A DNA stretch of 64,000 nucleotides from JAJYVT01 sp035534455 (GTDB lineage Bacteria; Actinomycetota; Acidimicrobiia; Acidimicrobiales; RAAP-2): positions 1 through 64,000 of the forward strand of contig DATLRV010000048.1 in assembly GCA_035534455.1 (NCBI GenBank), in the 5' to 3' direction. How positions within the stretch are numbered: the stretch's first letter is position 1; every line of letters starts with the position of its first letter. This document shows positions 43,604 to 52,649 of this stretch, in pieces. Below the pieces are notes generated by a model. The model was given only the letters and a program-made list of their open reading frames with translations. It had not been told where the DNA came from and did not search any database. The translations under genes were made by a program, and so were the position numbers.

Positions 43604-44188
43604 TCAGGCCTGCTCCGCACCCACGTTGAACGCGTGCACCCCGCGAAGGTTCCGGTACCGCTCCGCGGCGTCGAGGCCGTAGCCGACGACGAACTCCGAC
43701 GGGATGGTGAACCCGACATAGCGGAGGTCGAGATCGACCCGCTGCTCCCCCTCCTTCACGAGCAACGCGCATACGTCGACCGTGGCCGGCCGCCTCGCGT
43801 GCAGGTAGCGACGCAGGTAGTTGAGGGTGAGACCACTGTCGATGATGTCCTCCACGACGAGCACGCGCCGTCCGGTGAGCTCGGCGTCGAGGTCCTTCAC
43901 GATGCGCACCACGCCCGACGACTGCGTGGCGCTTCCGTACGAGGAGACCGCCATGAAGTCGACGTCGACCGGGAGATGGATCGCACGGCACAGGTCGCTC
44001 ATGAAAAGCATGGCGCCCTTCAGCACGCCGACGAGGAGCGGCGGGTCGTCCGCGAAGTCCTCGGTGATCCGCTTGCCGAGCTCCTCGACCTTGTCGGCGA
44101 TCTCCTCGGCGCTCACGAGCACCCGGCCGACCGAGGGACGCGCCCACGAGGGAACGTCGATGGTCGCGTCGCGCTCACCCGTCGGCAT
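43604..44188 (-). CDS. hpt: hypoxanthine phosphoribosyltransferase
   Basis: 194 residues; salvages hypoxanthine and guanine with PRPP. VGVLKGAMLFMSDLCRAI, SYGSATQSSGVVRIVKDLD, the PRPP loop VLVVEDIIDSGLTLNYL and YVGFTIPSEFVVGYGLDAAERYRNL are diagnostic. It lies between tilS and folE, as in mycobacteria and firmicutes, but the ftsH gene usual in this cluster is absent. Confidence 0.94.
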   Translation of the reverse strand: MPTGERDATIDVPSWARPSVGRVLVSAEEIADKVEELGKRITEDFADDPPLLVGVLKGAMLFMSDLCRAIHLPVDVDFMAVSSYGSATQSSGVVRIVKDLDAELTGRRVLVVEDIIDSGLTLNYLRRYLHARRPATVDVCALLVKEGEQRVDLDLRYVGFTIPSEFVVGYGLDAAERYRNLRGVHAFNVGAEQA

Positions 44189-44198
44189 CGGCGAGACC

Positions 44199-45194
44199 TT
44201 AGCCACTCCCCTGACGAGGGGAGCCACCTGCGGCGCGGGCGGTCTGCGGCGGTGCCGTCGTCCGCGCGACCTCGGGCGGGGTCACGCGCAGCCGCCCACC
44301 CGAGCGCCGAACCCGCCAGCCACCGGTGAGCTCGGTTCCCACCACGTCGCCGGCCGCCACAGAGAGGACCCGGCGCACCTCGGCGAGCGTCGGGGGGTGC
44401 CGGTCTGGTCCCGAGAAGCGCGCGGGGCGGCCGCCGGCCTGCGCGGTCGCCCCCACCTGGCGCAGCCACCGCCGCACCGCCCGGCCAGCCAGCGCCTCGG
44501 GTGCCGCCGAGACGTCGGCGGCCACCGACGCGTCCGGGACCTCGGCCGCGGCGAGGGCGTCGAGCAACGCCTCGTCCGCGGCGGCAAGTGAGGCGAGGCG
44601 GGCCAGGAGAGGGACGGGGTCGCGCCCGGCGAGGTCGGCGCAGAGGGGAAGGAGCTCGTGGCGCACCCGGTTCCGCAAGTGCCGGGGGTCGTCGTTGGAC
44701 GGGTCTTCGACCCAGCGGATCCCCGATGCCTCGCACACCCCACGCGTCTCGGCGCGCCGGAGCGCGAGCAGCGGGTGGCGCTCGTCCGGCCGCATGGCGG
44801 CGAGGCCGGGGGTTCCGGTCCCGCGGAGGAGGTTGCACAGCACCGTCTCGGCTTGGTCGTCCATGGTGTGGCCGGTCGCCACGTCGGGGGGAAGGACTGC
44901 GAAGCGCGCCGCTCTGGCGCGGGCTTCGAGGTTCGGTCCGGCCTCGACGTGGACGCGCGTGGACCTGAACTCCGCGCCCAGGCGTGCCGCGGCGTCTCCG
45001 ACGAGGTCCGCCTCGCGCGCCGAACCCTCGCGGAGTCGGTGATCGACGTGGATCGCGCGTACCCGGCAGCCGGCGAGCACCGCGAGGACGAGAAGGGCCA
45101 GGGAGTCGGGGCCGCCCGAGACGGCGCAGTCCAGCTCCGTGCCCGGTGGCGGGAAGGTGCAACGCCGGAGGAGGTCCTCCGGGCGCAGGCTCAC
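44199..45194 (-). CDS. tilS: tRNA(Ile)-lysidine synthase
   Basis: 331 residues; makes lysidine at C34 of tRNA-Ile so that it reads AUA. N-type ATP pyrophosphatase: SGGPDS at residues 26-31, IHVDHRLREGSAREADLV, TGHTMDDQAETVLCNLLRGTG and VEDPSNDDPRHLRNRVRHELLP. The C-terminal domain is short, as in actinobacterial forms. GTG 45194 overlaps the metalloprotease stop (GTGA). Confidence 0.93.
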   Translation of the reverse strand: MSLRPEDLLRRCTFPPPGTELDCAVSGGPDSLALLVLAVLAGCRVRAIHVDHRLREGSAREADLVGDAAARLGAEFRSTRVHVEAGPNLEARARAARFAVLPPDVATGHTMDDQAETVLCNLLRGTGTPGLAAMRPDERHPLLALRRAETRGVCEASGIRWVEDPSNDDPRHLRNRVRHELLPLCADLAGRDPVPLLARLASLAAADEALLDALAAAEVPDASVAADVSAAPEALAGRAVRRWLRQVGATAQAGGRPARFSGPDRHPPTLAEVRRVLSVAAGDVVGTELTGGWRVRRSGGRLRVTPPEVARTTAPPQTARAAGGSPRQGSG

Positions 45195-46402
45195 GTGACG
45201 TCCCGGGTGGCCTCCACGCGAGCGATCCACCGCTGCGGTTCGCGGATCTCTGGCAGCGTGGGCAGCCACTCCGGCCCGCGCCAGACCCGGTCCATGAGCT
45301 CACGCCCACCGTGCCCCTCGACGGCGTGGATGAACTCTTCTCCTTGTTGGTACTGGCGCAGCTTCGCCTCGAGGCCGAGCACCTGCTGGAGCACCTTCGC
45401 CGGCCCCTTCACCGACTGGCGGCGTTCCCGGAGCACCTGGCTGAACCGCGCGGCGCCCGGCACGTCGGCCGCCCCGGCACGGTCCATCGTGACGTCGCCG
45501 TGCCCTTCGAGAAGGCTCATCATCGCCTGGAGGCTGCGGATCGCGCCGAGCTGCTGCTCGCTCGCGACGACCCCGAGCACGCCCGCGTCGTCGAGCGGAC
45601 TTTGGCGGGAGCGCAGCTGCTCGGCGGCCCGGCGCACGATCTCCGCCACGCGGGCGGGGTCGGCCTGGAACGGTTCGATCGCCTGGTCGACGAGCGAGAG
45701 GAAGTAGCCCCGGAGCCACGGCACCGCCGTGAACTGGCAGCGGTGGGTCACCTCGTGGAGCGCCAGCCAGAGCCGGAACTCTTCGGGGGGGAACCCGTGA
45801 CGCTCCTCGAGCTCGACGACGTTCGGCCCGACGTAGTACAAGAGGTCCTGGTCCTCGGCCATCTCCTCGGTGAGGAGCAGGTCGTACTGCCCGAGGACAC
45901 GCGTCGACATCCATGCCAGGACCGCCCCGAGTTGGGCGCCGCTCGCGGAACGGCCCGCGCCGGCAACCCTGCTCGCGATCGGCTCGGGGAGGTCCACGAG
46001 CCACGACGGGCGCGTGCTGGAGCGCCGCCGCTCCTCGCGCTTCTCCTCCCGCTTCCGCTCGAACTTGGCGAGGGCGGGGTTGAGCAACCGCTGGAACGAG
46101 GCGACGTTGGCGCGGGTCCACCCCACCCGGTCGGTGACGACCGAGCGGGCGGGCGTCGGCGCGCGCCAGCCCGTGGACTCGCCGACGAGCTGCTCGGCCT
46201 TCGCCGTCACCGTCGCGAACGAGCGCGCCAGCTCGTCGGCGTCGTACCGCGTCGGCGACGGCCGGCGGTTGATCGCCCACGCCGCGACCCGTTCGGCAAC
46301 CCGCCAGTCGACGAGGCCGGGCTCGCGGGCCTCCGCGCCGTGCCCCCGGTGCTCCCCGCCGCCGGCGCCGTTCGCCGCCGGCTCCGGCAGGGAAGCGCTC
46401 AC
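45191..46402 (-). CDS. zinc-dependent metalloprotease (actinobacterial, F420-associated family)
   Basis: 403 residues with HEVTH at 216-220, the HExxH zinc motif, in LALHEVTHRCQFTAVPWLRGYF. It belongs to the family sometimes labelled 'coenzyme F420 biosynthesis associated', found beside tilS in mycobacteria too. Substrate is unknown. No signal peptide or membrane helix is seen, so it should be cytoplasmic. A basic coiled-coil-like stretch (FERKREEKREERRR) precedes the catalytic part. Both ends overlap neighbours as GTGA, linking the anti-sigma gene, this gene and tilS. Confidence 0.83.
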   Translation of the reverse strand: MSASLPEPAANGAGGGEHRGHGAEAREPGLVDWRVAERVAAWAINRRPSPTRYDADELARSFATVTAKAEQLVGESTGWRAPTPARSVVTDRVGWTRANVASFQRLLNPALAKFERKREEKREERRRSSTRPSWLVDLPEPIASRVAGAGRSASGAQLGAVLAWMSTRVLGQYDLLLTEEMAEDQDLLYYVGPNVVELEERHGFPPEEFRLWLALHEVTHRCQFTAVPWLRGYFLSLVDQAIEPFQADPARVAEIVRRAAEQLRSRQSPLDDAGVLGVVASEQQLGAIRSLQAMMSLLEGHGDVTMDRAGAADVPGAARFSQVLRERRQSVKGPAKVLQQVLGLEAKLRQYQQGEEFIHAVEGHGGRELMDRVWRGPEWLPTLPEIREPQRWIARVEATRDVT

Positions 46403-46701
46403 GCCTGACCTGCGACGGGGCCCCGAGCCTCCTCGGCGGCGATCGCCGCCGCGACCCGGTCGATGAGGGAGTCCGGTACGCGGTCCTTGCACCGGCTCGA
46501 GATGACCGCCCGGAGCTCGGCCTCGAAGCCCGCCGCGTCCGCGCACGGGCCGCACTCGTCGAGGTGCACCGAGATCTCGAGCCGGCGCTCCTCGGTCAGC
46601 TCGCCGTCGAGATAGACGTACAGCTGGCGGACCGCCTCCATGCAATCCACGTCGGAGGCGCCCTCCCCGGTGCACCTGCCTCGTTCCTCGTCGCCGTCCA
46701 T
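46399..46701 (-). CDS. zinc-binding anti-sigma factor (RsrA/mycothiol type)
   Basis: 100 residues with the ZAS motif His46-xxx-Cys50-xx-Cys53 in HLDECGPC plus Cys10 and Cys20. These factors hold a SigR/SigH-like sigma factor until thiol oxidation expels zinc. AGGAG lies 5 nt before ATG 46701. It follows the sigma gene on the same strand by 58 bp, the standard pair arrangement, and overlaps the metalloprotease start. Confidence 0.85.
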   Translation of the reverse strand: MDGDEERGRCTGEGASDVDCMEAVRQLYVYLDGELTEERRLEISVHLDECGPCADAAGFEAELRAVISSRCKDRVPDSLIDRVAAAIAAEEARGPVAGQA

Positions 46702-46759
46702 CGGTCTCCTGTCCATTCGTCGCCTGGGCGGTCGTGCCGCCCGGCCCCCCGCGATGGCG

Positions 46760-47335
46760 TCAGGACGACGCCGCGGGACCCGCGCCCACGAGCCCCCGCG
46801 CCTGTGCAAAGTCAGCCAACGTCTTCTGCAGCGCCCTTCTTCCCCGGTGGATCCGGCTCATGACGGTGCCGATCGGAACGTCGGTGATCTCCGCGATCTC
46901 CTTGTAGCTGAAGCCCTCCACGTCGGCAAGGAGCACCGCGATACGGAACGCGTCCGGGAGCGCCTCGATCGCCCCCTTGACCTCCTCGTCGGTGAAGCCC
47001 TCCAGCGCCTCGTCCTCTGCGCTCCGACCGGTGCCGTCGCCTGGGCCAAGGCGGTGGTAGAGGTACAGGTCCTCCACGTCTTCCACGTCGCTCACCTCGG
47101 GCCGGCGCTTCGCCGCCCGGTACGAGTTGATGTACGTATTGGTGAGGATGCGGTAGAGCCAGGCCTTCAGGTTCGTTCCCGCGCTGAACGACTCGAATGC
47201 CCGGTACGCCTTCAGGTACGTCTCTTGGACGAGGTCCTCGGCGTCGGCGGCGTTGCGCGTCATCCGGAGGGCGGCCGAGTACAGCGCGGGCATGTGCTCC
47301 ATCGCCAGGTCGGCGAACTGAGCACGGTCGGCCAT
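46760..47335 (-). CDS. ECF sigma factor, SigR/SigH-like
   Basis: 191 residues. Region 2 has ALRMTRNAADAEDLVQETYLKAYRAF and NLKAWLYRILTNTYINSYR; region 4 has EALPDAFRIAVLLADVEGFSYKEIAEITDVPIGTVMSRIHRGRRAL. The paired ZAS anti-sigma factor suggests disulfide-stress control. I found no SigR-type GGAAT...GTT promoter upstream, so autoregulation is not shown. ATG 47335 follows TAGGGT by 7 nt. Confidence 0.92.
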   Translation of the reverse strand: MADRAQFADLAMEHMPALYSAALRMTRNAADAEDLVQETYLKAYRAFESFSAGTNLKAWLYRILTNTYINSYRAAKRRPEVSDVEDVEDLYLYHRLGPGDGTGRSAEDEALEGFTDEEVKGAIEALPDAFRIAVLLADVEGFSYKEIAEITDVPIGTVMSRIHRGRRALQKTLADFAQARGLVGAGPAASS

Positions 47336-47342
47336 GAGGAAG

Positions 47343-47348
47343 ACCCTA
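47343..47348 (-). promoter_or_regulatory. -10 box, leaderless sigma gene
   Basis: TAGGGT on the minus strand, 7 nt before ATG 47335. The gap 47349-47518 holds this and the pgeF promoter region. Confidence 0.45.
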
Positions 47349-47518
47349 CCCAGCGGCCGGGAAAGCCGGCGACCACCCCCGCCCCCGGCCCGACATCCCC
47401 CGCCCCAGACACCCCCTCCGCCGAGGCGACCTCACTGGCCCCGTGCCTGGTCGAAGGCCGGTTCTCCGGTTTCACGCCTGAAAAGGTTCCCCGCCGCCCC
47501 CGCTAGCCTCGGTCTCCC

Positions 47519-48346
47519 ATGACGACCCGACCCCTCTCGAGCGCCGCAGGCGCGCAACTGTCGCGTGCCGGCGAGATCGAAGTCCTCGTGTGGCCCTGGC
47601 TCGCGGAACTCGGCGTCGAGGCCGTCGTGACGACGCGCGAGTGCGGCGTGTCGACCGGCACCTATCGCGCGCTGAACCTCGGGCTGCACGTCGGCGACGA
47701 CGCCGACGCCGTCGTCGAGAACCGGCGGCGCGCGGCAAGCGCAGTCGGTGCGACTCTCGACGACCTGGTCTTCGCGCGCCAGGTCCACGGCGTGCGCGCG
47801 ACGATCGTCGGAGCGCGCGACGCAGGTCGGGGAGCGCGCGAGACCGACGGCGCGATCGAGGGCTCCGACGCCCTGGTGACGGCCGACGCCGGTCCCGTGC
47901 TCGTCACGCTCGTCGCCGACTGCTCTCCGATACTCCTCGTCGACCCCGTCGCCCACGTGCTCGCCACGGTCCACGCGGGATGGCGCGGTGCGGTCGCAGG
48001 GACCGTGGGCGGGGCGCTCGAGACGATGGCGACCATGGGGGCACGACCCGAGCGGACGGTGGCGGCGATCGGCCCCACCGTGTCGCCGAGCACCTACGTC
48101 GTCGGCTCGGAGGTCGCCGAGGCGGTGGACGACGCGTTCGGCGGCGACGCCCACGAGGTGCTGTGGCCACACGGCGACCGCTGGCGCTTCGACGTCGCCG
48201 GCGCCAACCGGCTGCGGCTGCGCGCCGCGGGAGTCGCGGAGGAGCGGATCTCCCACTCCCCGTTCGCCAGCGGAGACGGGCCCTTCTTCTCCGACCGCAC
48301 GACCCGCCCCTGCGGCCGTTTCGGCCTCCTCGCGCGTCTGCGGTGA
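47519..48346 (+). CDS. pgeF: peptidoglycan editing factor PgeF (laccase-domain family)
   Basis: 275 residues. RALNLGLHVGDD, FARQVHG, VADCSPILLVD and VHAGWRGAVAGTV hold the family's metal-site His and Cys residues. In E. coli PgeF removes wrongly used L-Ser from UDP-MurNAc-Ser; other members act on purine nucleosides. Here it lies 33 bp before murL-murD2, which strongly supports a peptidoglycan precursor role. TAGCCT lies 9 nt before the ATG. Confidence 0.88.
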   Translation: MTTRPLSSAAGAQLSRAGEIEVLVWPWLAELGVEAVVTTRECGVSTGTYRALNLGLHVGDDADAVVENRRRAASAVGATLDDLVFARQVHGVRATIVGARDAGRGARETDGAIEGSDALVTADAGPVLVTLVADCSPILLVDPVAHVLATVHAGWRGAVAGTVGGALETMATMGARPERTVAAIGPTVSPSTYVVGSEVAEAVDDAFGGDAHEVLWPHGDRWRFDVAGANRLRLRAAGVAEERISHSPFASGDGPFFSDRTTRPCGRFGLLARLR

Positions 48347-48379
48347 GCCCCCGACCCCGCTCGTAGCATTGCCACGACG

Positions 48380-49777
48380 ATGTGCGCCGACCGGTTCATC
48401 TACGAAGGCTACGAGCTCGACGCCGGCGGGCGACGCGTCGTCTGCCGCTATGCCCTCGGCCCGCACCGGTTCACCGAGGAGGTCACGTTCTCCCCTGCGT
48501 CTCGGACCGACGCACCCGCGGATGCTGACGAGATGTGGTCCGCCGCGTGGGACTCGGCGGCAGTCGACGCGGCGGCCCGCATCCTGTTTCTCCTCGCGGG
48601 TGTCTCGTACTACAAGACCGGCGCGCCTCCGGTGGTCGATCTCGGCACCCTGGCGACGACCGCCGCGGAGCGCGCGTTCCTCCGGACCTTCTACGTCGAG
48701 GGCCTGGCAGAGTTCGCCTACCGCAACGCTGTTGACCTCTCCGGGCTCGAGATCGTGGGTGACGACGTCGCCGGGCGCCCCCCGGTCGGCGCGGCGCTGA
48801 CGACAGCGAGACCGCTCGTCCCCTTCGGCGCGGGGATCGACTCGATCGTCACCGTCGACCACATCGCCCGGCGAGGGGTCGACCCGTCGCTCTTCGTCGT
48901 GAGCCGCGCCGGGGACCGGTTCGCGGCGATCGAGGAGGCCGCCGCCGTGACGGGGCTCCCGGTCGTGCGCGCCGAGCGCCGCGTCGACCCGTCGGTGCTG
49001 CAGTCCGCGGCGAACGGGTTCCTGAACGGACACGTGCCGGTCACCGGGATCCTGTCCGCCATCGCGGTCGTGGCGGCGGTCCTCGGTGGCCACGACGCCG
49101 TCGTCATGTCGAACGAACGGTCCGCGTCCGCACCCACGGTGTGGGACGGTGGCCGCCCGGTCAACCACCAGTGGTCGAAGAGCGCCGAGTTCGAGACGGC
49201 GTTCCGAGGGATCCTGGCCGGGTCTCTCTCCCCCGCGCCCGAGTACTTCTCGTTGCTGCGTGCCCGCTCGGAGCTCTGGGTCGCCCGCGAGCTCGCCGGC
49301 CTCGACCGCTTCCACCCGGTGGTGCGGAGCTGCAACCGTGTCTTCGCCATCGACCCCTCGCGCCGGCTCGACCACTGGTGCGGCGCCTGCGACAAGTGCT
49401 GCTTCGTCGACCTCGTGCTCGCGCCCTACGTCGGAGCGGCCGAGCTGTCGACGATCTTCGGCGGGCACGAGCCGCTCGCGAACCCGGCGCTGTCGGAGCG
49501 CTTCCGGGCGCTCGTCGGCACCGGGGACGGACCGAAGCCGTTCGAGTGCGTCGGTGACGAGCCGGAGTGCCGGGCGGCGACGGTCCTCGCGGCTGCCCGC
49601 CCGGACCGGGCAGGGACAGCGCAACTCGAGCGGCTCGCCGCAGAGGTGCTCGCGGCGACAGCGCTCCTGGCCGACCCCGCGTCACGAGCGACCGTGATCC
49701 AGCGTCTCCTCGCCGCCGGAGGTCCCGACGCCGTGCCGGCGCGCTACCGCGACGAGACCCGCGCCGCCGCGCGATGA
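48380..49777 (+). CDS. murL: UDP-MurNAc-L-Ala-L-Glu epimerase MurL
   Basis: 465 residues. The protein matches the MurL family, which inverts the terminal L-Glu of UDP-MurNAc-L-Ala-L-Glu using ATP. Landmarks are LVPFGAGIDSIVTVD (a PP-loop-like segment), VMSNERSASAPTVW, NHQWSKSAEFE and the cysteine cluster HWCGACDKCCFVDLVLAP. The next gene, overlapping by ATGA, is the L-Glu-adding MurD2, its functional partner. This route replaces glutamate racemase plus MurD for that step. The pairing makes the call strong even though I recall the family only from a few organisms. Confidence 0.85.
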   Translation: MCADRFIYEGYELDAGGRRVVCRYALGPHRFTEEVTFSPASRTDAPADADEMWSAAWDSAAVDAAARILFLLAGVSYYKTGAPPVVDLGTLATTAAERAFLRTFYVEGLAEFAYRNAVDLSGLEIVGDDVAGRPPVGAALTTARPLVPFGAGIDSIVTVDHIARRGVDPSLFVVSRAGDRFAAIEEAAAVTGLPVVRAERRVDPSVLQSAANGFLNGHVPVTGILSAIAVVAAVLGGHDAVVMSNERSASAPTVWDGGRPVNHQWSKSAEFETAFRGILAGSLSPAPEYFSLLRARSELWVARELAGLDRFHPVVRSCNRVFAIDPSRRLDHWCGACDKCCFVDLVLAPYVGAAELSTIFGGHEPLANPALSERFRALVGTGDGPKPFECVGDEPECRAATVLAAARPDRAGTAQLERLAAEVLAATALLADPASRATVIQRLLAAGGPDAVPARYRDETRAAAR

Positions 49778-51279
49778 GCGCAGGCGGACGGAGGGCGGGC
49801 CCCCCTGGCCGGCCGGCGATCGGCTGGTCGGACCTGCGCGGCGCACGTGTCGGGCTGTGGGGTCTGCGCATGGAGGGCGCGGCCAACCTCCGGCGACTCC
49901 GCCGGATGGGCGTCGTGCCCGTCGTCGTCGACGACGCGCCGGTGGCGCCTGCGTTCGGGGGGCTGCGCGTCGTCTCGGGGGACGCGGGCCTCGACGCGCT
50001 GTGCTCGTGCGAGGTCGTCGTGAAGAGCCCGGGGATCAGCCGGCACAGCGAGGCGGTGCGCACGCTCGTCGACGACGGGATCCCGGTCGCCGGCGGCCTC
50101 GGACTGTGGCTGCACGACGTCGACCGGTCCCGGGTGGTGTGCGTGACCGGGACCAAGGGGAAGAGCACGACCGCGGCGCTCGCCGGCCATCTCCTCCGCG
50201 GGCTCGGCCTGCGCGGTCTCGTCGCCGGCAACATCGGCGTGCCGCCGTGGGATCCCGACGCCGGCGAGGACTGGGACGCGTGGGTCGTCGAGACCTCGAG
50301 CTTCCAGGCCACGGACGTCGCGTCCTCGCCGCCGGTGGTCGCGGTGACCTCCCTCGCCCCCGACCACCTCGACTGGCACGGGTCCGAAGACGCCTACTAC
50401 ACGGACAAGTTGTCGCTGTGCAGCCAGCCCGGGGCCGCGCTCACGATCGCCGACGCCTCGAGCGAGGTCCTCCGTGCGCACGCCGCGCTGCTCGGCCCGG
50501 AGGTCTGGTGGGTCGCCGAGGGCGATCCGGAGCTCGAGGGGCCGTGGACGGGAGCCCTCGGGCTGCCCGGCCGGCACTACCACCGGGACGCGTTGATCGC
50601 GCGGGCCTGCCTCCTCGGCCTGGGCATCCCCGATGCCGCCGACGACGCGCTGGTCGCCAACGCCGCAGCGGGCTTCACGCCGCTCGAGCACCGGTTCCGC
50701 CCGATCGGCACGGTCGGGGGCGTCGAGTTCGTCGACGACTCGCTCTCGACGAACGTGCTGCCCACCCTGGCCGCCCTCGACGCCCTCGGCGACCGCCCCG
50801 TCGCCCTTCTCGTGGGCGGCCAGGACCGGGGTATCGACTACGGGCCGCTGGCGGAGGCGGTCGCCTCCCGGCGCGGCGAGACGTTCGTTGCGACGCTCCC
50901 CTCGGCCGGGCCGCGCATCGCCGCGCGCGTGCGGCGTGCCGGCGTGCCGGCGACGGACTTCGACGACCTCTGCGCCGCGACGGCCGCGGCGTTCTCCTGG
51001 GCGCGGGCGCACCCGGGCGGCGGCGACCGCGGCGTCGGCGGCGACCGCGGCAGCGGCGTCGGCGGCGACCGCGGCGTCGGCGGCGGCGACCGCGGCAGCG
51101 GCGGCGACCGCGGCGTCGTGCTGCTCTCCCCGGCGGCGCCGAGCTTCGGCCAGTTCCGCGACTACCGGGAGCGGTCTGACGCCTTCGAGGCCGCGATGCG
51201 CGCGTGCCGCGAGTCGGTGACCGCCTCAGGCTCTGCCGATCCCCTCGCTACGGACCGACCAGGACGTGAGGGTTCATGA
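49774..51279 (+). CDS. murD2: UDP-MurNAc-L-alanine:L-glutamate ligase MurD2
   Basis: 501-residue Mur ligase: an N-terminal Rossmann domain, central ATPase with VCVTGTKGKSTTAAL (GTKGKS at 126-131), VVETSSFQ, APDHLDWHGSEDAYYTDKL, and C-terminal EHRFRPIGTVGGVEFVDDSLSTN and LLVGGQDRGIDY. It is MurD-like, but linkage to MurL marks it as the L-Glu-specific form. A Gly-Asp-Arg repeat insertion (about residues 415-448) from an in-gene tandem array precedes VLLSPAAPSFGQFRDY. The 3' end overlaps the convergent FAD oxidase by 32 bp. Confidence 0.87.
   Translation: MSAGGRRAGPPGRPAIGWSDLRGARVGLWGLRMEGAANLRRLRRMGVVPVVVDDAPVAPAFGGLRVVSGDAGLDALCSCEVVVKSPGISRHSEAVRTLVDDGIPVAGGLGLWLHDVDRSRVVCVTGTKGKSTTAALAGHLLRGLGLRGLVAGNIGVPPWDPDAGEDWDAWVVETSSFQATDVASSPPVVAVTSLAPDHLDWHGSEDAYYTDKLSLCSQPGAALTIADASSEVLRAHAALLGPEVWWVAEGDPELEGPWTGALGLPGRHYHRDALIARACLLGLGIPDAADDALVANAAAGFTPLEHRFRPIGTVGGVEFVDDSLSTNVLPTLAALDALGDRPVALLVGGQDRGIDYGPLAEAVASRRGETFVATLPSAGPRIAARVRRAGVPATDFDDLCAATAAAFSWARAHPGGGDRGVGGDRGSGVGGDRGVGGGDRGSGGDRGVVLLSPAAPSFGQFRDYRERSDAFEAAMRACRESVTASGSADPLATDRPGREGS
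51015..51116. repeat. GGCGGCGACCGC tandem array inside murD2
   Basis: Units of 12-18 bp built on GGCGGCGACCGCGGC encode the (Gly-Gly-Asp-Arg-Gly)n loop of MurD2. Confidence 0.88.
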
Positions 51280-52645
51280 TCCCGGCGGGATCGAGCGCGC
51301 GCTTGAGGGCGGCGAAGGCGCGCAGCTCGGCTTCGCTGCGGTTGAGCGACAGCCACCGGCGCTTGGCCGTGCCGATGCCGTGCTCCGCGCTGATGCTCCC
51401 CCCCACCTCGGCTACCGCCCTGAGCACCGTGTCGTCGACCCGCTCGTCGTCGGGCGCCAGGCCGGTGACGTTGACGTGGACGTTGCCGTCGCCAACGTGG
51501 CCGAACAGCCACACCGACGCGTCGGGCGCGACGGTGCGGACCACCGAGGGCAGCCGGTCCACCATCTCGGCGAGGACCCCGTTGGGGAGCGTCACGTCCA
51601 GCTTGTGGGGTACGCCGAGCGAGTTGACCGCCTCGGTGTGCCCTTCGCGGTAACGGAACAGGGCGTCGATCCGCCGAGGCTCGACCGCGACCGCCGCGTC
51701 CTCCACCCCGGGGAGCGCCGCCACGGCTGTCGTGAGGTCCCCGGTCGGGTCGGCCGTGCCCGACGCCTCCACCAACAGATACGCCTCGTGCGGGCCGGCG
51801 AGCGGCGGCGGCGAGCCCGTGACCCGGCACACGAGGTCGATCCCGTCGCTCAGCATCAGCTCCGCCGCGGACAGGGCGGGCAGCGTCCGGCGGAGCTCGA
51901 GGGCGGCGGCGACGGCCGACGACGTGTCCTTCATGCCCAGGATCGCCGCGACGCGTTGGGGGGCTGGAGGGACGAGCCGGAGGCGCACCGCGGTCACGAT
52001 GCCGAGCGTTCCCTCGCTCCCGCACAACAACGAGTGCAGGGCGTAGCCGGTGTTGTCCTTGAGCAACCCACCCAGGTGCTCGACCACGTCGCCCGTGCCG
52101 AGGACCGCCTCGACCCCGAGCAGCTGCGCGCGCGTGTCGCCGTAGCGAAGGACCCGCAGGCCCCCCGCGTTCGTCGCGACGTTGCCCCCGATGGTCGCGC
52201 TGTCGCGGCCGCCGAGGTCGACCCCGTAGGCCCACCCGGCGTCGCGCGCGGCGGCCTGGACGTCCGCCAACGTGACGCCGGCCTGCGCGGTCAGCTGCCC
52301 CGCCGCCGCGTCGACCGGTCCGACCGCGGCGAGCCGGCGGAGGCTGACCACGACCTCGCCATGGAGAGGGACGCTGCCACCGACCATGCCGGTGTTCCCG
52401 CCCTGCGGCACGATCGCGACGCCCTGGTCGCGACAGCGGGCCACCACCTCGGCGACCTCGTCGACCGAGCCGGGGCGGACGACGGCCTGCGTCGCGCCGA
52501 TGAAGCGTCCCGTCCAGTCGCGTGCGTACGACGCGACGACGTCGGGGTCGGTCAGGACCTGCGCGGCGCCGACGACGTCTTCGAGCGACCCCACGAGGGC
52601 CGGGTCAAGCGGCACGGCCGCCGGGGTGCGGGTCGGAGCGGTCAC
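51248..52645 (-). CDS. FAD-linked oxidase (D-2-hydroxyacid dehydrogenase/GlcD type)
   Basis: 465 residues. The PCMH-type FAD domain has VVRPGSVDEVAEVVARC, IVPQGGNTGMVGGSVP, DLGGRDSATIGGNVATNAGG and LLCGSEGTLGIVTAVRLRL. The oxidase C-terminal domain has FGHVGDGNVHVNV and SAEHGIGTAKRRWL, the metal-binding His motif of D-lactate/2-hydroxyglutarate dehydrogenases. Substrate is not fixed. GTG 52645 lies only 4 bp after the end of tRNA-Thr on the same strand, so its mRNA probably arises from the tRNA transcript. Convergent overlap with murD2. Confidence 0.87.
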   Translation of the reverse strand: MTAPTRTPAAVPLDPALVGSLEDVVGAAQVLTDPDVVASYARDWTGRFIGATQAVVRPGSVDEVAEVVARCRDQGVAIVPQGGNTGMVGGSVPLHGEVVVSLRRLAAVGPVDAAAGQLTAQAGVTLADVQAAARDAGWAYGVDLGGRDSATIGGNVATNAGGLRVLRYGDTRAQLLGVEAVLGTGDVVEHLGGLLKDNTGYALHSLLCGSEGTLGIVTAVRLRLVPPAPQRVAAILGMKDTSSAVAAALELRRTLPALSAAELMLSDGIDLVCRVTGSPPPLAGPHEAYLLVEASGTADPTGDLTTAVAALPGVEDAAVAVEPRRIDALFRYREGHTEAVNSLGVPHKLDVTLPNGVLAEMVDRLPSVVRTVAPDASVWLFGHVGDGNVHVNVTGLAPDDERVDDTVLRAVAEVGGSISAEHGIGTAKRRWLSLNRSEAELRAFAALKRALDPAGIMNPHVLVGP

Positions 52646-52649
52646 CGAG

